Shown one piece after another: positions 44,416 to 53,402 of a stretch of 64,000 nucleotides of DNA. The stretch is from Aneurinibacillus sp. REN35 (GTDB taxonomy: Bacteria; Bacillota; Bacilli; Aneurinibacillales; Aneurinibacillaceae). The position numbers and the translations under genes were made by a program. The notes under the pieces were generated by a model. It was not told the DNA's origin, ran no database searches, and saw nothing but the letters and a program-made list of their open reading frames with translations. The stretch spans positions 434,001 to 498,000 of the forward strand of contig NZ_JBFTXJ020000001.1 of assembly GCF_041379945.2 (NCBI RefSeq). The letters are read 5' to 3'. Each line of letters starts with the position of its first letter. Position 1 is the first letter of the stretch.

Positions 44416-45830
44416 AGAATATCTCCTTTAATATATTTCTGTATTTTGCGGCTTGCCGTAGATTGGTTAATCCCCAGCATATCAGCAACTTTATATGAGC
44501 TTGTATTGATGTCATACGCCATGCGAATCAACTGCTTTTCCATCTCTTCCTGTGCCTGTTTAAGCGAACAGATTTCCATTACTTTCACAACGCAGCCGCT
44601 GTCTGTTTCTTTATATAAAATGTCTTCCGGCAGATCGTCAAGTGTGATGCTGTTTTCTTCGCAGGTCACAACCATTCGCTCGATTGCATTCTCCAACTCC
44701 CGGACATTGCCGGGCCAACCATAGTGAATCAGCGCATTTTCTGCTTCTAGGGAGACGCTGATCGACAGACCGTATTTTTCATTATATTTTTTGAGAAAAT
44801 AGTCAATCATGTAGGACACATCCTCAGGCCGAGTTCGCAGAGGCGGGATGTGGATGGGGACAACATGCAGGCGGTAAAATAAATCCTCGCGAAATTGTTT
44901 GTTTTCAACCAGTTCTTTTATGTTTTTGTTCGTCGCAGCAATAATGCGCACATCAATATCGATCGATTTTGTGCTTCCCAGAGGATCAATTTTTCGATCC
45001 TGAAGCACCTTAAGCAGCTTGACCTGCAGATGGAGCGGCATTTCCGCGATTTCATCGAGGAAAAGCGTGCCGCCGTTCGCCTGCTCGATGACTCCTTTTT
45101 TTCCTTCTTTTTTGGCGCCGGTAAAGGCTCCGCTATCGTACCCGAACAGCTCTGATTCAATCAGCGCCTCAGGAATGGCCCCGCAGTTAATGTGCACAAA
45201 CGGGCCGTCTTTGCGCAGGCTTTTGTGATGAATATTTTTGGCGAATACTCCTTTGCCTACGCCGGATTCTCCGGTAATCAGAATGGTTGAATCGACAGCG
45301 GCGATTTTAGTAATCATCTTCATGATTTTTCGCATATTGGGCGAAACCGCGATAATGTCTGCAGGCTGTTCATGAAAGCTCTGCAGCTCTTCCAATTCAG
45401 ATTTGTATGTCTGGACGATTGCTGCACTGCGCTCTATTTTTTCTTTGAGGTGCCTGATCTCCGTGATGTCCCGCGAGTTAAAAATAATGCTCGTCATCTC
45501 GCCGTCCGCATCAAACACCGGGTTTGCAATCACATGGACAGTCTTTCCCGTTTTGGTGCGCTGAATCATGGATACCTTCTCTTTCCGCTCTTTTACAATG
45601 GGATAGAGAGCGGGGGAGAAGAGACCGTTTCGTTCAAGTTCATTTACGTGCTTCCCGATGAGCTGGCTGCGTTCAAGACCGTACAGCGCTTCACCGGTTG
45701 AATTAACGAACAATGTTTTTCCGGAACCATCCGTTATAAAAATCTCATCCAAAGAAGAATCCAGAATCTGTTCAAGCTGTAAGGGAAGACGAATGAGAGT
45801 CTCGAATTGATTTAGTATAGGATCGTTCAT
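44412..45830 (-). CDS. Sigma-54-dependent transcriptional activator (PAS-AAA+-Fis HTH)
   Basis: A 472-residue protein, similar in plan to the activator at 293-1714. The PAS domain is at about 20-130 ([25 protein letters not shown]-like), and the AAA+ domain at about 165-400 has Walker A GESGVGKG, the intact GAFTGA loop and [18 protein letters not shown] Fis-type HTH closes the protein ([19 protein letters not shown]). The start at 45830 has GAGGGGGG upstream. It diverges from the aminotransferase/amidohydrolase/MHS operon, which carries a -24/-12-like promoter, and is the likely activator of that operon. The first gene behind it is DUF4272. Confidence 0.93.
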   Translation of the reverse strand: MNDPILNQFETLIRLPLQLEQILDSSLDEIFITDGSGKTLFVNSTGEALYGLERSQLIGKHVNELERNGLFSPALYPIVKERKEKVSMIQRTKTGKTVHVIANPVFDADGEMTSIIFNSRDITEIRHLKEKIERSAAIVQTYKSELEELQSFHEQPADIIAVSPNMRKIMKMITKIAAVDSTILITGESGVGKGVFAKNIHHKSLRKDGPFVHINCGAIPEALIESELFGYDSGAFTGAKKEGKKGVIEQANGGTLFLDEIAEMPLHLQVKLLKVLQDRKIDPLGSTKSIDIDVRIIAATNKNIKELVENKQFREDLFYRLHVVPIHIPPLRTRPEDVSYMIDYFLKKYNEKYGLSISVSLEAENALIHYGWPGNVRELENAIERMVVTCEENSITLDDLPEDILYKETDSGCVVKVMEICSLKQAQEEMEKQLIRMAYDINTSSYKVADMLGINQSTASRKIQKYIKGDIL

Positions 45831-45982
45831 AACAACCCCCCTCTTTTCTATGGAGCTTGATGTTCTATCAGCGCTATTTTTCAGAATTATTATAACACAC
45901 ATACCCTTTCATACAGCAGATATGCTTTTCTGTGTGCATGACATTCCTCTCGGATTACCAATGGGCAAAAGCATTACCAATC

Positions 45983-45996
45983 ATGCATTCATGCAT
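45983..45996. promoter_or_regulatory. Palindrome, candidate activator-binding site
   Basis: ATGCAT-TC-ATGCAT forms an inverted repeat 52 bases upstream of the -24/-12-like element, between the divergent activator and aminotransferase genes. Binding by the activator is inference. The rest of the roughly 300-base gap holds only A+T-rich sequence. Confidence 0.4.
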
Positions 45997-46047
45997 TACT
46001 TTGCGGTATGGCCGGGTGCGTGGTTGGTTTTTCTATGAGAAATACGG

Positions 46048-46064
46048 TTGGCATGGAATTTGAA
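46048..46064 (+). promoter_or_regulatory. Probable sigma-54 (-24/-12) promoter
   Basis: TTGGCATGGAATTTGAA fits YTGGCACGRNNNTTGCW with correct spacing. The -24 half is strong (TTGGCA) and the -12 half has A instead of C (TTGAA). It lies 64 bases before the aminotransferase start, opposite a sigma-54 activator gene. Confidence 0.65.
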
Positions 46065-46127
46065 TGGAGTAATAGAGTGAACAGATGCATGCACATCATT
46101 CAAATATGTCGAGGGAGGAATAGCGTG

Positions 46128-47483
46128 ATGGATATGATGCAAACAGCCGCTGCCGCGGCATCAAAAAAGAAATACGACGAACTTGTTGAGTTGGACAAGA
46201 AACATTTTCTACATCCCACATCTTCGATCCAGCAGCAGCAGGAACGAGGTCCCGCTTTTATTTTTACGGAAGGGGAAGGGATTTATTTAAAAGATATAAA
46301 TGGTCATACGGTCATTGATGGCTTCTCGAGCCTATGGAACGTAAACATTGGACATGGGCGGGAAGAGCTGGGGAAAGCAGCGATGGAACAAATGACGACA
46401 TTAGGCTTCAGTTCCAGCTTTGCAACGTTCAGCCATGAACCAGCGATTCGCCTTGCCGCTAAAATTGCAGAGATTACGCCAGGCAGCCTAAATACGATCT
46501 TTTTTACGTCCGGTGGGTCGGAATCAAATGATACCGCATTCAAATTGGTACGCCATTACTGGAAGCTGAAGGGACAACCGGAAAAAAAGAAGGTGATTTC
46601 CCGTACAAGATCCTATCATGGGGTCGCGATGGGAGCGACGAGCGCGACCGGCCTTCGTCCATTCCGAGACTTTAGCACATCACCGGCTCCCGACTTTCTC
46701 TATGTCGACCACTTTTCCACTGAGGCGCTGCGCAAGCTGATTGAAGAGGAAGGTCCGGAGACGATTGCTGCATTTATTTCAGAACCTGTACAAGGAACCG
46801 GAGGAGTGATTCTAGCTCCGGAAGATTATTTTAAAGAAGTAAGAAACATTTGTGATGAGTATAACATTTTATTTATCGCAGATGAGGTCATTACCGGATT
46901 TGGTCGGACAGGAAAATACTTCGGTATGGAGCATTACGGCGTGATTCCCGACATGATGAGTGTTGCAAAGGGAATTACAAGTGGATACGTTCCGCTCGGC
47001 GGCGTCATCCTATCAGAGAAGATGCATCAGGAATTATGCCAGCTTTCTACAGGTATGTTCCTGCATGGCTACACCTATAGCGGCCATCCGACCGCATGTG
47101 CCGTCGCATTGAAAAATATAGAGATTATTGAACGGGAGAACCTTATAGAGAATGCACGGGTTATGGGCGAAGAGATGCTGCAGGGCTTTCAGTGGCTGAA
47201 GCAGGAGCACGATATAATTGGAGAAGTACGGGGCTTGGGTCTGATGGGTGCAATTGAGATCGTGAAGGACAGAACAACGAATGAAAGGTTTGCGGAACCG
47301 GTTACGCCAATGTTGGTGTCCGAGTTAATGACACGCGGCCTGATTTGCCGGGGAGTTACGTATGAAGGAGCGGATACGCTTGTGTTTGCCCCGCCATTAA
47401 TTATCAATAAACAGCAGGTAAACAAAATGGTAGAGCTCATTCATGAAGCGCTGCTTGCTGTAGAGAAGAAGCCGTTGGTCTAA
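46128..47483 (+). CDS. Class III (omega) aminotransferase
   Basis: A 451-residue PLP enzyme of the beta-alanine/putrescine/taurine-pyruvate transaminase group. Motifs are FSSLWNVNIGHGREELG, FTSGGSESNDTAFKLVR, ISEPVQGTGGVI, FIADEVITGFGRTG and the PLP-lysine Lys281 (SVAKGITSGYVPLGG). It probably moves the amino group of an amine or omega-amino acid to pyruvate or oxoglutarate. ATG 46128 has GAGGGAGGA 8 bases upstream. It heads a sigma-54-type operon with an amidohydrolase and an MHS transporter. Confidence 0.92.
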   Translation: MDMMQTAAAAASKKKYDELVELDKKHFLHPTSSIQQQQERGPAFIFTEGEGIYLKDINGHTVIDGFSSLWNVNIGHGREELGKAAMEQMTTLGFSSSFATFSHEPAIRLAAKIAEITPGSLNTIFFTSGGSESNDTAFKLVRHYWKLKGQPEKKKVISRTRSYHGVAMGATSATGLRPFRDFSTSPAPDFLYVDHFSTEALRKLIEEEGPETIAAFISEPVQGTGGVILAPEDYFKEVRNICDEYNILFIADEVITGFGRTGKYFGMEHYGVIPDMMSVAKGITSGYVPLGGVILSEKMHQELCQLSTGMFLHGYTYSGHPTACAVALKNIEIIERENLIENARVMGEEMLQGFQWLKQEHDIIGEVRGLGLMGAIEIVKDRTTNERFAEPVTPMLVSELMTRGLICRGVTYEGADTLVFAPPLIINKQQVNKMVELIHEALLAVEKKPLV

Positions 47484-47488
47484 TTAAG

Positions 47489-47536
47489 AAAGGGAGGGAG
47501 TCGTATGATATTGTGTATCTGGGCGGCTCCCTTTTA
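47489..47536 (+). terminator. Hairpin after the aminotransferase gene, possible partial terminator
   Basis: AAAGGGAG pairs with CTCCCTTT across a 30-nt loop, then TTAATC. The long loop and short T-run suggest leaky termination before the amidohydrolase gene. Confidence 0.45.
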
Positions 47537-47571
47537 ATCTAAGCAGTTCTAATAAGGATAGGGAGGGAACT

Positions 47572-49197
47572 ATGTACGCTGATGTAGCCTTATTAAATGG
47601 GAAAGTCATCTCTATGGATTCGCAAAACAGACAATATGAAGCAATCGCTATAAAAAACGCGCGAATTATTCATCTTGGAACGAGCGAAGAAATACAAGAA
47701 GTAATCGGCAGGGATACGCAGGTCGTTGATTTAAATAAAAAAACGGTGCTGCCCGGTTTTATTGACGCGCATCAGCACATGCTTTATTTTGGCTTCTATT
47801 TATCACATGTTGACTGTGATAAGACATCGATTGCAGATATGATAGAGGCCATCAAAGAGCGAGCAGCCGAGCTTGCGCCGACTGATTGGATTATCGGTAT
47901 CGGTTTCAATGAAGTAAAATTCGCGGAAAAAAGATGGCCTGTAACAGAAGATTTCACAGGGATTCAAAATCCTGTGTTTATTACCAGGTATTGTGGTCAT
48001 GCGGCTGTAGTAAATGATGCCGCGCTTGCTTTAGCGGGCATTGACCGCAATACGATCGCTCCGTTCGGCGGGGAAATTATGAAGGATGGGAATGGAAATG
48101 TAACGGGCGTGCTGCGGGAAAAGGCGGTTGACCTTGTTAAGAGAGTAATGCCGCCTTATTCCATAGAAGCGATGAGGAAGGCCATTACGTTAGCGGATCG
48201 TCAGTATGTAAGTGAAGGCATTACAGCCGTGCATGAAGCCGGTATGGGTTTTTTTACCGACTCGCTTGCCGAGTTTCGCGTCTTGCAGGAGATGGCATTG
48301 GATGGGTCGCTTCGTGTGCGGGTATATGGCATGATTCTTGATCCGTTTTTTCCGCTGTTTAAAGAGGTTGGACTTAGAATGGGATTTGGTCATTCACGAT
48401 TGAAGCTTGGCCCGGTTAAATTATTTGCGGATGGCACGCTAAACGGCAGAACGGCAGCGGTATCAGAAGAATATCTAGACCCGGCCGGCACATACGGCAT
48501 GATGGTCCTTACGACAGAAGAGCTTGAAGAGAAGGTGGTGCGTGCGCATGAGGAAGGGTATCAAGTCTCCATCCATGCGATCGGTGATGCGGCTATTGAT
48601 AAGGTGCTTACCGCATATGAAAAGGCGCTTGCAAAGCATCCCCGTTCCGATCATCGACATCGGATTGAGCACTGCTCTATATCCACGCCTTCGATCATTC
48701 AAAGAATAAAAGAACTTGGCGTTATTCCTGTACCGCAGCCAGGTATTCTCCATATTGCGGGGGATGTATATCGAAACGTTCTCAAGCCTCATGTATTTCA
48801 AGCTGTCTATCCATTGAAGACATTTATCGAAGAGGGAATTAGCGTCGCAGGGAGTTCAGATTGTCCGATCGTGCCAAGCTCACCGATGTTTGGCATGTAT
48901 ACAGCGATGACGCGCCAGACATCCGAAGGGGTAAGCATCACGCCGGAGCAGCAGATTTCACTGTATGAAGCGATAAAGATGTATACAGTCAATGCTGCTT
49001 ACGCTTCGTTTAGTGAAGGGGAACAAGGAACATTAGAGCTTGGCAAGCTTGGCGACATAGTGGTGCTGCCGCCTGAATTTATGTCATTTTCAGCAGAAGA
49101 GGTTAGAGATACGAATGTGGAGATGACCATTATCGATGGAGAGGTTGTATACGATAAGAGCCGTGTACAGTCATACGCTTCTGCCCTAAGGCAGTAA
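47572..49197 (+). CDS. YtcJ-type metal-dependent amidohydrolase
   Basis: A 541-residue amidohydrolase_3 (YtcJ/AepA-like) protein. The N-terminal beta-sandwich is followed by PGFIDAHQHMLYFG (HxH metal ligands), VHEAGMGFFTD, SIHAIGDAAIDK, HRIEHCS and SSDCPIVPSSP, and the closing strand is GKLGDIVVLP. The family hydrolyses amides such as N-acyl or formamide bonds; substrates are poorly known. It lies between an omega-aminotransferase and an MHS carrier, consistent with import, deacylation and transamination of an N-substituted amine. AGGGAGGG precedes the start. Confidence 0.88.
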   Translation: MYADVALLNGKVISMDSQNRQYEAIAIKNARIIHLGTSEEIQEVIGRDTQVVDLNKKTVLPGFIDAHQHMLYFGFYLSHVDCDKTSIADMIEAIKERAAELAPTDWIIGIGFNEVKFAEKRWPVTEDFTGIQNPVFITRYCGHAAVVNDAALALAGIDRNTIAPFGGEIMKDGNGNVTGVLREKAVDLVKRVMPPYSIEAMRKAITLADRQYVSEGITAVHEAGMGFFTDSLAEFRVLQEMALDGSLRVRVYGMILDPFFPLFKEVGLRMGFGHSRLKLGPVKLFADGTLNGRTAAVSEEYLDPAGTYGMMVLTTEELEEKVVRAHEEGYQVSIHAIGDAAIDKVLTAYEKALAKHPRSDHRHRIEHCSISTPSIIQRIKELGVIPVPQPGILHIAGDVYRNVLKPHVFQAVYPLKTFIEEGISVAGSSDCPIVPSSPMFGMYTAMTRQTSEGVSITPEQQISLYEAIKMYTVNAAYASFSEGEQGTLELGKLGDIVVLPPEFMSFSAEEVRDTNVEMTIIDGEVVYDKSRVQSYASALRQ

Positions 49198-49235
49198 ATA
49201 CATTCTATGATCATTCGAACAAGGAGGACAAACAT

Positions 49236-50609
49236 TTGGCGGATCAAATGAATACGACCGATTCCACTGACGCCGTTCGCAAACAGCAGGTTCGAAAAGC
49301 AGCCATTGCCAGCATTGTTGGGACGTCGATTGAATGGTATGACTTCTTTCTTTATGGAACGATGGCCGCCCTGGTATTTCCAAAGTTATTTTTCCCTCAG
49401 TCTGATCCGTATATCGCTATTTTGCAATCGTTTACCGTGTTTTTTATTGGTTTTCTGGCCCGTCCGATCGGCGCGATGATTTTTGGACATTTTGGTGATC
49501 GGATTGGCCGAAAGACAACATTAGTAACGACCCTTCTGCTCATGGGAATCAGCAGTACCCTGATAGGTTTGCTGCCCACGTATCAAAATATGGGGATTGC
49601 AGCTCCTATTCTTTTGGTGCTGCTGCGGTTTTGTCAGGGAATTGGCGTCGGCGGCGAGTGGGGCGGCTCGGTTGTCCTATCAACGGAATGGAGCTCTAAG
49701 AAAAGACGCGGTCTTATGGGGAGTATGACACAATTGGGAGTTCCGATTGGTCTTTTATCGTCGACGCTTGTCGTATCGTTATGCATCTACCTATTTGGCG
49801 ATCACTTCTTTTCATGGGGCTGGCGAGTGCCTTTCCTAATTAGTATTCTATTAGTAGGTGTTGGACTGTATATTCGGCTTGGTATTATGGATTCGCCGCA
49901 ATTCTCAAAAATGAAACAGGAGCAGCGTACAGCAAAGAAGCCCGTGCTGGAAGTGATAAAAAAGCATCCTAAAGAAATTGCCTTATCAGCCTGTGCGCGT
50001 CTCGTAGAGCAGGTTCCGTTTTATATTTTTACAACCTTCGTAATTTCCTATGGTACAGAGCAGTTGAAATTAGATAAGCAATTTCTTACCAACGCTCTAT
50101 TAGTGGCTCCGTTCGTTGAATTGTTTACGATTCCGTTTTTCGCTCACTTATCAGATAAAATAAACCGCAAAAAGATATACGTTGCAGGCTGTATCGTAAC
50201 GATGTTATGTGCCTTTCCGTTTTTTGCTCTGATTAATACAACCATCCCCGTGTGGGTGGTGCTTGCCATCGGCTTCTCCATTGTGGGACCCACGATGGCG
50301 TACGGCCCTCAAGCGGCTTTAATTGCGGAGAACTTCCCCGTCCATCTCAGATACAGTGGAGCCTCGCTGGGCTATCAATTAGCTTCGATTATTGGTGGGG
50401 GGCTCGCCCCGTTAATCTCGGTCTACCTATTGCATAAATACAACAGCACCGTCCCGATCAGCATCTACATCATCATTGCGTGCCTTATCTCTTTAGTGGC
50501 TGTCACGATGCTAAAAGATCGTTCCAATCAGGAACTTGAGGAAGATGCAGACGACAGTCAGACAAGCAAGATGGAGTTGTCTCTAAATAATAGACAGAAA
50601 AGTGTGTGA
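49236..50609 (+). CDS. MFS transporter, metabolite:H+ symporter (MHS) type
   Basis: A 457-residue, 12-span carrier with MHS hallmarks: GTSIEWYDFFLYG in TM1, RPIGAMIFGHFGDRIGRKTTL between TM2 and TM3, GIGVGGEWGGSVVL in TM4/5. Members import organic acids, betaines or similar zwitterions with protons. The start is TTG 49236, with AAGGAGG 8 bases upstream; the ATG four codons later has no site of its own. It lies 38 bases after the amidohydrolase gene. Confidence 0.92.
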   Translation: MADQMNTTDSTDAVRKQQVRKAAIASIVGTSIEWYDFFLYGTMAALVFPKLFFPQSDPYIAILQSFTVFFIGFLARPIGAMIFGHFGDRIGRKTTLVTTLLLMGISSTLIGLLPTYQNMGIAAPILLVLLRFCQGIGVGGEWGGSVVLSTEWSSKKRRGLMGSMTQLGVPIGLLSSTLVVSLCIYLFGDHFFSWGWRVPFLISILLVGVGLYIRLGIMDSPQFSKMKQEQRTAKKPVLEVIKKHPKEIALSACARLVEQVPFYIFTTFVISYGTEQLKLDKQFLTNALLVAPFVELFTIPFFAHLSDKINRKKIYVAGCIVTMLCAFPFFALINTTIPVWVVLAIGFSIVGPTMAYGPQAALIAENFPVHLRYSGASLGYQLASIIGGGLAPLISVYLLHKYNSTVPISIYIIIACLISLVAVTMLKDRSNQELEEDADDSQTSKMELSLNNRQKSV

Positions 50610-50622
50610 AATGTTATGAAAA

Positions 50623-50662
50623 GAAAGAATCCCGGGCTTTGTAAAGCCCGGGATTCTTTTAT
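50623..50662. terminator. Bidirectional terminator
   Basis: AAAGAATCCCGGGCTT pairs with AAGCCCGGGATTCTTT over a 4-nt loop, with TTTTA on the plus side and TTTCTTTTC on the minus side. It ends both the MHS gene and the small minus-strand gene. Confidence 0.88.
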
Positions 50663-50787
50663 GCGTCCATTTTATAGTTAGATACAGGTTTTTCACCAGG
50701 TTTAGGAGCCAAATGTTTTAGTTTGTTTTTCAAATAATCTTTTAAAAATTCACGTTTTTTCTTCTGCTTTTTTTCGCGGTTTTTCAT
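50659..50787 (-). CDS. Basic 42-residue small protein
   Basis: A short frame from ATG 50787 to TAA 50659 encodes MKNREKKQKKKREFLKDYL and then a segment ending HLAPKPGEKPVSNYKMDA. It has a strongly basic helical front and a Pro-rich back. The stop codon falls on the terminator, as in a real gene; the ribosome binding site (GGGTGGTGATTTCCT) is weak. I do not know its family; small Lys-rich proteins of this kind can bind nucleic acid or ribosomes. Confidence 0.55.
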   Translation of the reverse strand: MKNREKKQKKKREFLKDYLKNKLKHLAPKPGEKPVSNYKMDA

Positions 50788-50996
50788 AGGAAATCACCAC
50801 CCTTACGCTTCTAGACAGAGACGGGTTATCTTCATTATACCTCTTTTATTCGCTCGAATCTATATAAATTGACAAAATAGATCGACAGTTTGATTGATAA
50901 ATAAAGTGAAGAAGCGTTGACATTCCTATTCGAAATTGATAATCTTTCTCAATGAAACAAGTTGTGTTTTTGTACATAATGCTGAGGTGCAAAAAT

Positions 50997-51896
50997 TTGA
51001 AAACACTAGACAAATTAGAAACATTTATCGTATTGGCGAATTGCCGTTCCTTTACGGAAGCTGCCAAGCATCTATACTGTTCGCAGCCAACTATCAGCAA
51101 TCACATCCAGCAGCTTGAGGAGATGCTTACAGCCACGCTTTTTTACCGTTCGGGGAAAACGGTTGAATTAACGAAGCAGGGTGAGATTTTGCTTACATAC
51201 GCTAAACAGATTACCCATCTTTTCGCGGAAGCATCGGATAAAATAAAACACGCAGCCCGTCAAGAGCATCACATATTGTCTGTCTATGTTAGCAACTACA
51301 TTGCAAGCTATTACTTCTCGGATATTTTTACGCAATTTCATCATCTTTTTCCGGAGCAATTTTTGGAGATGAATACGTATTGCTATGATGAGTTAAAACG
51401 CTGTCTGCTTGAAGAAAAGACTGATTTTGCACTCATGCTCCTTTATCCTGAGGATAGCTATATTAAGCCTCATTTCGACACGTCTGTTCTATTTGAGGAT
51501 GAATTTCCGCTTGTGCTTCCCGCTGATCATCCATGGACAAAAAGAAAGCTTCTGTATTGCCGCGATTTACAGCATGAGACCATTCTTCTGCCGCAAAGCC
51601 TGTATTTGCAGCAATATATTATCACCCAATTGCAGCAGCGCCAAATCAATGTTCGTTTTTTGCAAATGAGTAATTTTGAAATGATTAAAAAAGCGGTGGC
51701 ATCCTATCATGGTATCGCATTTCTTCCATATGGATCGGTAGCCGATGAAATCAAAGCGGGGAAGCTGGCTATACAGGCCGTTTCATCGCTGCAGATGACG
51801 CGAAAAAATGGCTTTGCGGTACGTAAAAATGCACAACTTACCGAGGCGGAAGCCGCGTTTTGCACAAATGCGGCACACTATCTTCGCTCTGTATGA
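50997..51896 (+). CDS. LysR-family transcriptional regulator
   Basis: A 299-residue regulator. The N-terminal HTH is LDKLETFIVLANCRSFTEAA then HLYCSQPTISNHIQQLEEML, and the C-terminal co-inducer-binding fold includes LPADHPW and the segment AVASYHGIAFLPYGSV. I chose TTG 50997, because GAGGTG lies 8 bases upstream and the protein then begins directly at the LysR fold; an ATG at 50952 adds 15 unlikely residues. No target gene is adjacent on the divergent side except the small basic protein, so its regulon is unknown. Confidence 0.88.
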   Translation: MKTLDKLETFIVLANCRSFTEAAKHLYCSQPTISNHIQQLEEMLTATLFYRSGKTVELTKQGEILLTYAKQITHLFAEASDKIKHAARQEHHILSVYVSNYIASYYFSDIFTQFHHLFPEQFLEMNTYCYDELKRCLLEEKTDFALMLLYPEDSYIKPHFDTSVLFEDEFPLVLPADHPWTKRKLLYCRDLQHETILLPQSLYLQQYIITQLQQRQINVRFLQMSNFEMIKKAVASYHGIAFLPYGSVADEIKAGKLAIQAVSSLQMTRKNGFAVRKNAQLTEAEAAFCTNAAHYLRSV

Positions 51897-51923
51897 AAGA
51901 CGCTCTGTTGAGGGTCTTTTTTT
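51896..51923 (+). terminator. Rho-independent terminator
   Basis: AAAGAC pairs with GTCTTT, with inner CTC/GAG, followed by TTTTTTG directly after the LysR stop. Confidence 0.75.
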
Positions 51924-52044
51924 GTTATATCAATAGTAGACATGCGTTATTACATACTATAATCAGCCTATTTAAAAATATAATAGAAGGCATTAAAGAG
52001 CGATGATACGGGCAAATATCAAAAATCATGGAATTAATTGATAT

Positions 52045-52059
52045 TGATTTTTATTATCA
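52045..52059. promoter_or_regulatory. Fur-box-like site 1
   Basis: TGATTTTTATTATCA matches the 7-1-7 Fur consensus TGATAATNATTATCA at 13 of the 14 or 15 scored positions (differences at 5 and 6). It lies in the 330-base gene-free stretch 51897-52227, which is very A+T-rich and otherwise holds no gene that I can find. Confidence 0.5.
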
Positions 52060-52178
52060 ATAATACTAATATATTCACGTATTTACTATGCAAACAAGTT
52101 TTAAATTTAGAAGGCATTGAAAATATGGAATCAGACATCAGTGCAGGAAAAGGAGGGAGACGTCTGTCTTATTATAAA

Positions 52179-52193
52179 TAATAATGATTATTA
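52179..52193. promoter_or_regulatory. Fur-box-like site 2
   Basis: TAATAATGATTATTA is a perfect 7-1-7 inverted repeat, differing from the Fur consensus only at positions 2 and 14. It lies 35 bases before the first frame of the decayed operon, where Fur would block transcription under iron sufficiency. Confidence 0.55.
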
Positions 52194-52227
52194 ATATCAT
52201 ATATTCGAAGGGGTAACACCGAACGAT

Positions 52228-52497
52228 ATGACATTCAACAAGGGAGTTGCAGGCTTTTTTGCGAGAGGACACCACCCGGTTCCAGAAGGTGCTGATGTAT
52301 TGCTTACGCTGCCGGGAGGAGAGCCTATTACATATATTGACCGCACAACTACGAGGGGCACGATCCTTGTTCATTCCGGAAACGATTTGTTTGGCTATCG
52401 CGATTCCTCCACAACGACGGGGCGTATCGGCCGTCAGCTGCTGGCATGGATTAGACAAGAGCATAGAGAAATCGAGGAGAGGAGCTTGAAGGTATGA
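52228..52497 (+). pseudogene. C-terminal remnant of a glutamine-amidotransferase-like protein (paralogue A)
   Basis: An 89-codon frame whose last part (ITYIDRTTTRGTILVHSGND, then LFGYRDSSTTTGRIGRQLLAWI) parallels the end of the next frame (VLYIDKVSTAGIWIVTTLDP, then NYHYGSYFMPTTERFLDGFL). This shows that both derive from a duplicated gene. The N-terminal half is missing and the ATG at 52228 has a badly spaced site. The domain looks like a ThuA/type 1 amidotransferase-like fold, but this is uncertain. Its stop overlaps the next start (ATGA), preserving the old operon structure. Confidence 0.55.
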
Positions 52498-52857
52498 GGA
52501 AAATTGCTGCTTTATATGGAGGAACCTCACAGCATTACCGAACGCTGCATGAGCCCAAATATCATCGTTACTTCGATACACTCATTTATCTCCCTGATCT
52601 CAAGCACACCTCGCTTCATACATTTGATGTGCTGCTACTGCCCTCCCAGCTTCATATGGGGCTGGTTGTGGAGACCAAAGAGCAAATCAGGGAATTTGCT
52701 GAGCAGGGCGGTGCTTTATATTGATAAAGTTAGCACGGCAGGGATATGGATTGTAACAACTCTTGACCCCAACTATCATTATGGTTCCTATTTTATGCCG
52801 ACAACAGAGCGTTTCCTTGATGGTTTTCTGCCCTGGCTTGCAGAAGGAGAATTCTAG
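52494..52857 (+). pseudogene. Frameshifted, internally deleted amidotransferase-like gene (paralogue B)
   Basis: The first frame (52494-52724) encodes MRKIAALYGGTSQHYRTLHE, FDVLLLPSQLHMGLVVETKEQ and EFAEQGGALY. The ending continues in another frame (about 52713-52857) as VLYIDKVSTAGIWIV and YGSYFMPTTERFLDGFLPWLAEGEF. A shift plus loss of the central region explains this: an intact protein would be expected to be much longer than the roughly 120 codons left. The stop TAG shares its G with the GTG start of the ABC ATPase remnant. Confidence 0.6.
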
Positions 52858-53313
52858 TGATTCGCATTTACGGTCTGCATAAGCAATACGGGGAGCATAC
52901 CGTTCTCTCGGATGTAAACCTGCATCTCAAGGCGGGAGAATTCGCTTTTCTGAAAGGATGTTCGGGTTCAGGGAAAAGCACACTGCTGAAGCTTTTGTAT
53001 CAGGATATAGAAGAGTATACGGGACGCATCGAAGTGGAGGGCGAGGTGCTTGGAAAAGGCCAGCAAGAGATTACAGCGCGTGGCGATTGTCCGAGCGCTG
53101 CTTAACCGTCCGGGCATTCTTCTGGCAGATGAGCCTACGGGAAATCTAGACACAGAAACTTCGATGAGGATTTTACAATTGCTTCGGGAGCTTCAGCAAG
53201 AGGAGAAGATGTCGATGTTGATCGTGACTCATTCAAAGGCTTTGATTCAAGCATTTCCAGCTATAATATGGCGCATGGAGAATGGACAGGTACAAAGACA
53301 TGCATATAGTTAA
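52857..53313 (+). pseudogene. Internally deleted ABC transporter ATPase (FtsE/LolD-like)
   Basis: The N-terminus is intact with Walker A (LKGCSGSGKSTLLKLLY), but the frame drifts after about residue 65 and stops at 53105. The other frame resumes at QRVAIVRALLNRPGILLADEPTGNLDTETSMRIL and ends in the H-loop IVTHSKAL. The Q-loop and the LSGGEQ signature between them are gone, together about 85 residues compared with a usual 220-230. It is therefore a dead ATPase of the MacB/FtsE group. Confidence 0.8.
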
Positions 53314-53402
53314 GTATTATCTACGGGATGCAAGGGAAGGGATACGACGAAAAATGAGGGCCACCGCAGCTGCGGCCGCCCTCATTTTTATAGCAGCCGC
53401 TC
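53300..53402 (+). pseudogene. N-terminal stub of an FtsX/MacB-type permease
   Basis: MHIVKYYLRDAREGIRRKM followed by a hydrophobic run (RATAAAAALIFIAAA) is a typical start of an FtsX-like permease. After about 33 residues the reading frame is lost and the sequence becomes part of an SLH protein in another frame. It overlaps the ATPase remnant by 14 bases, the coupling expected for an ATPase/permease pair. Confidence 0.6.

Noticed and set aside
46008-46127. Longer aminotransferase start
   Set aside because: It would contain the -24/-12 promoter element within the coding region; ATG 46128 has a strong ribosome binding site.
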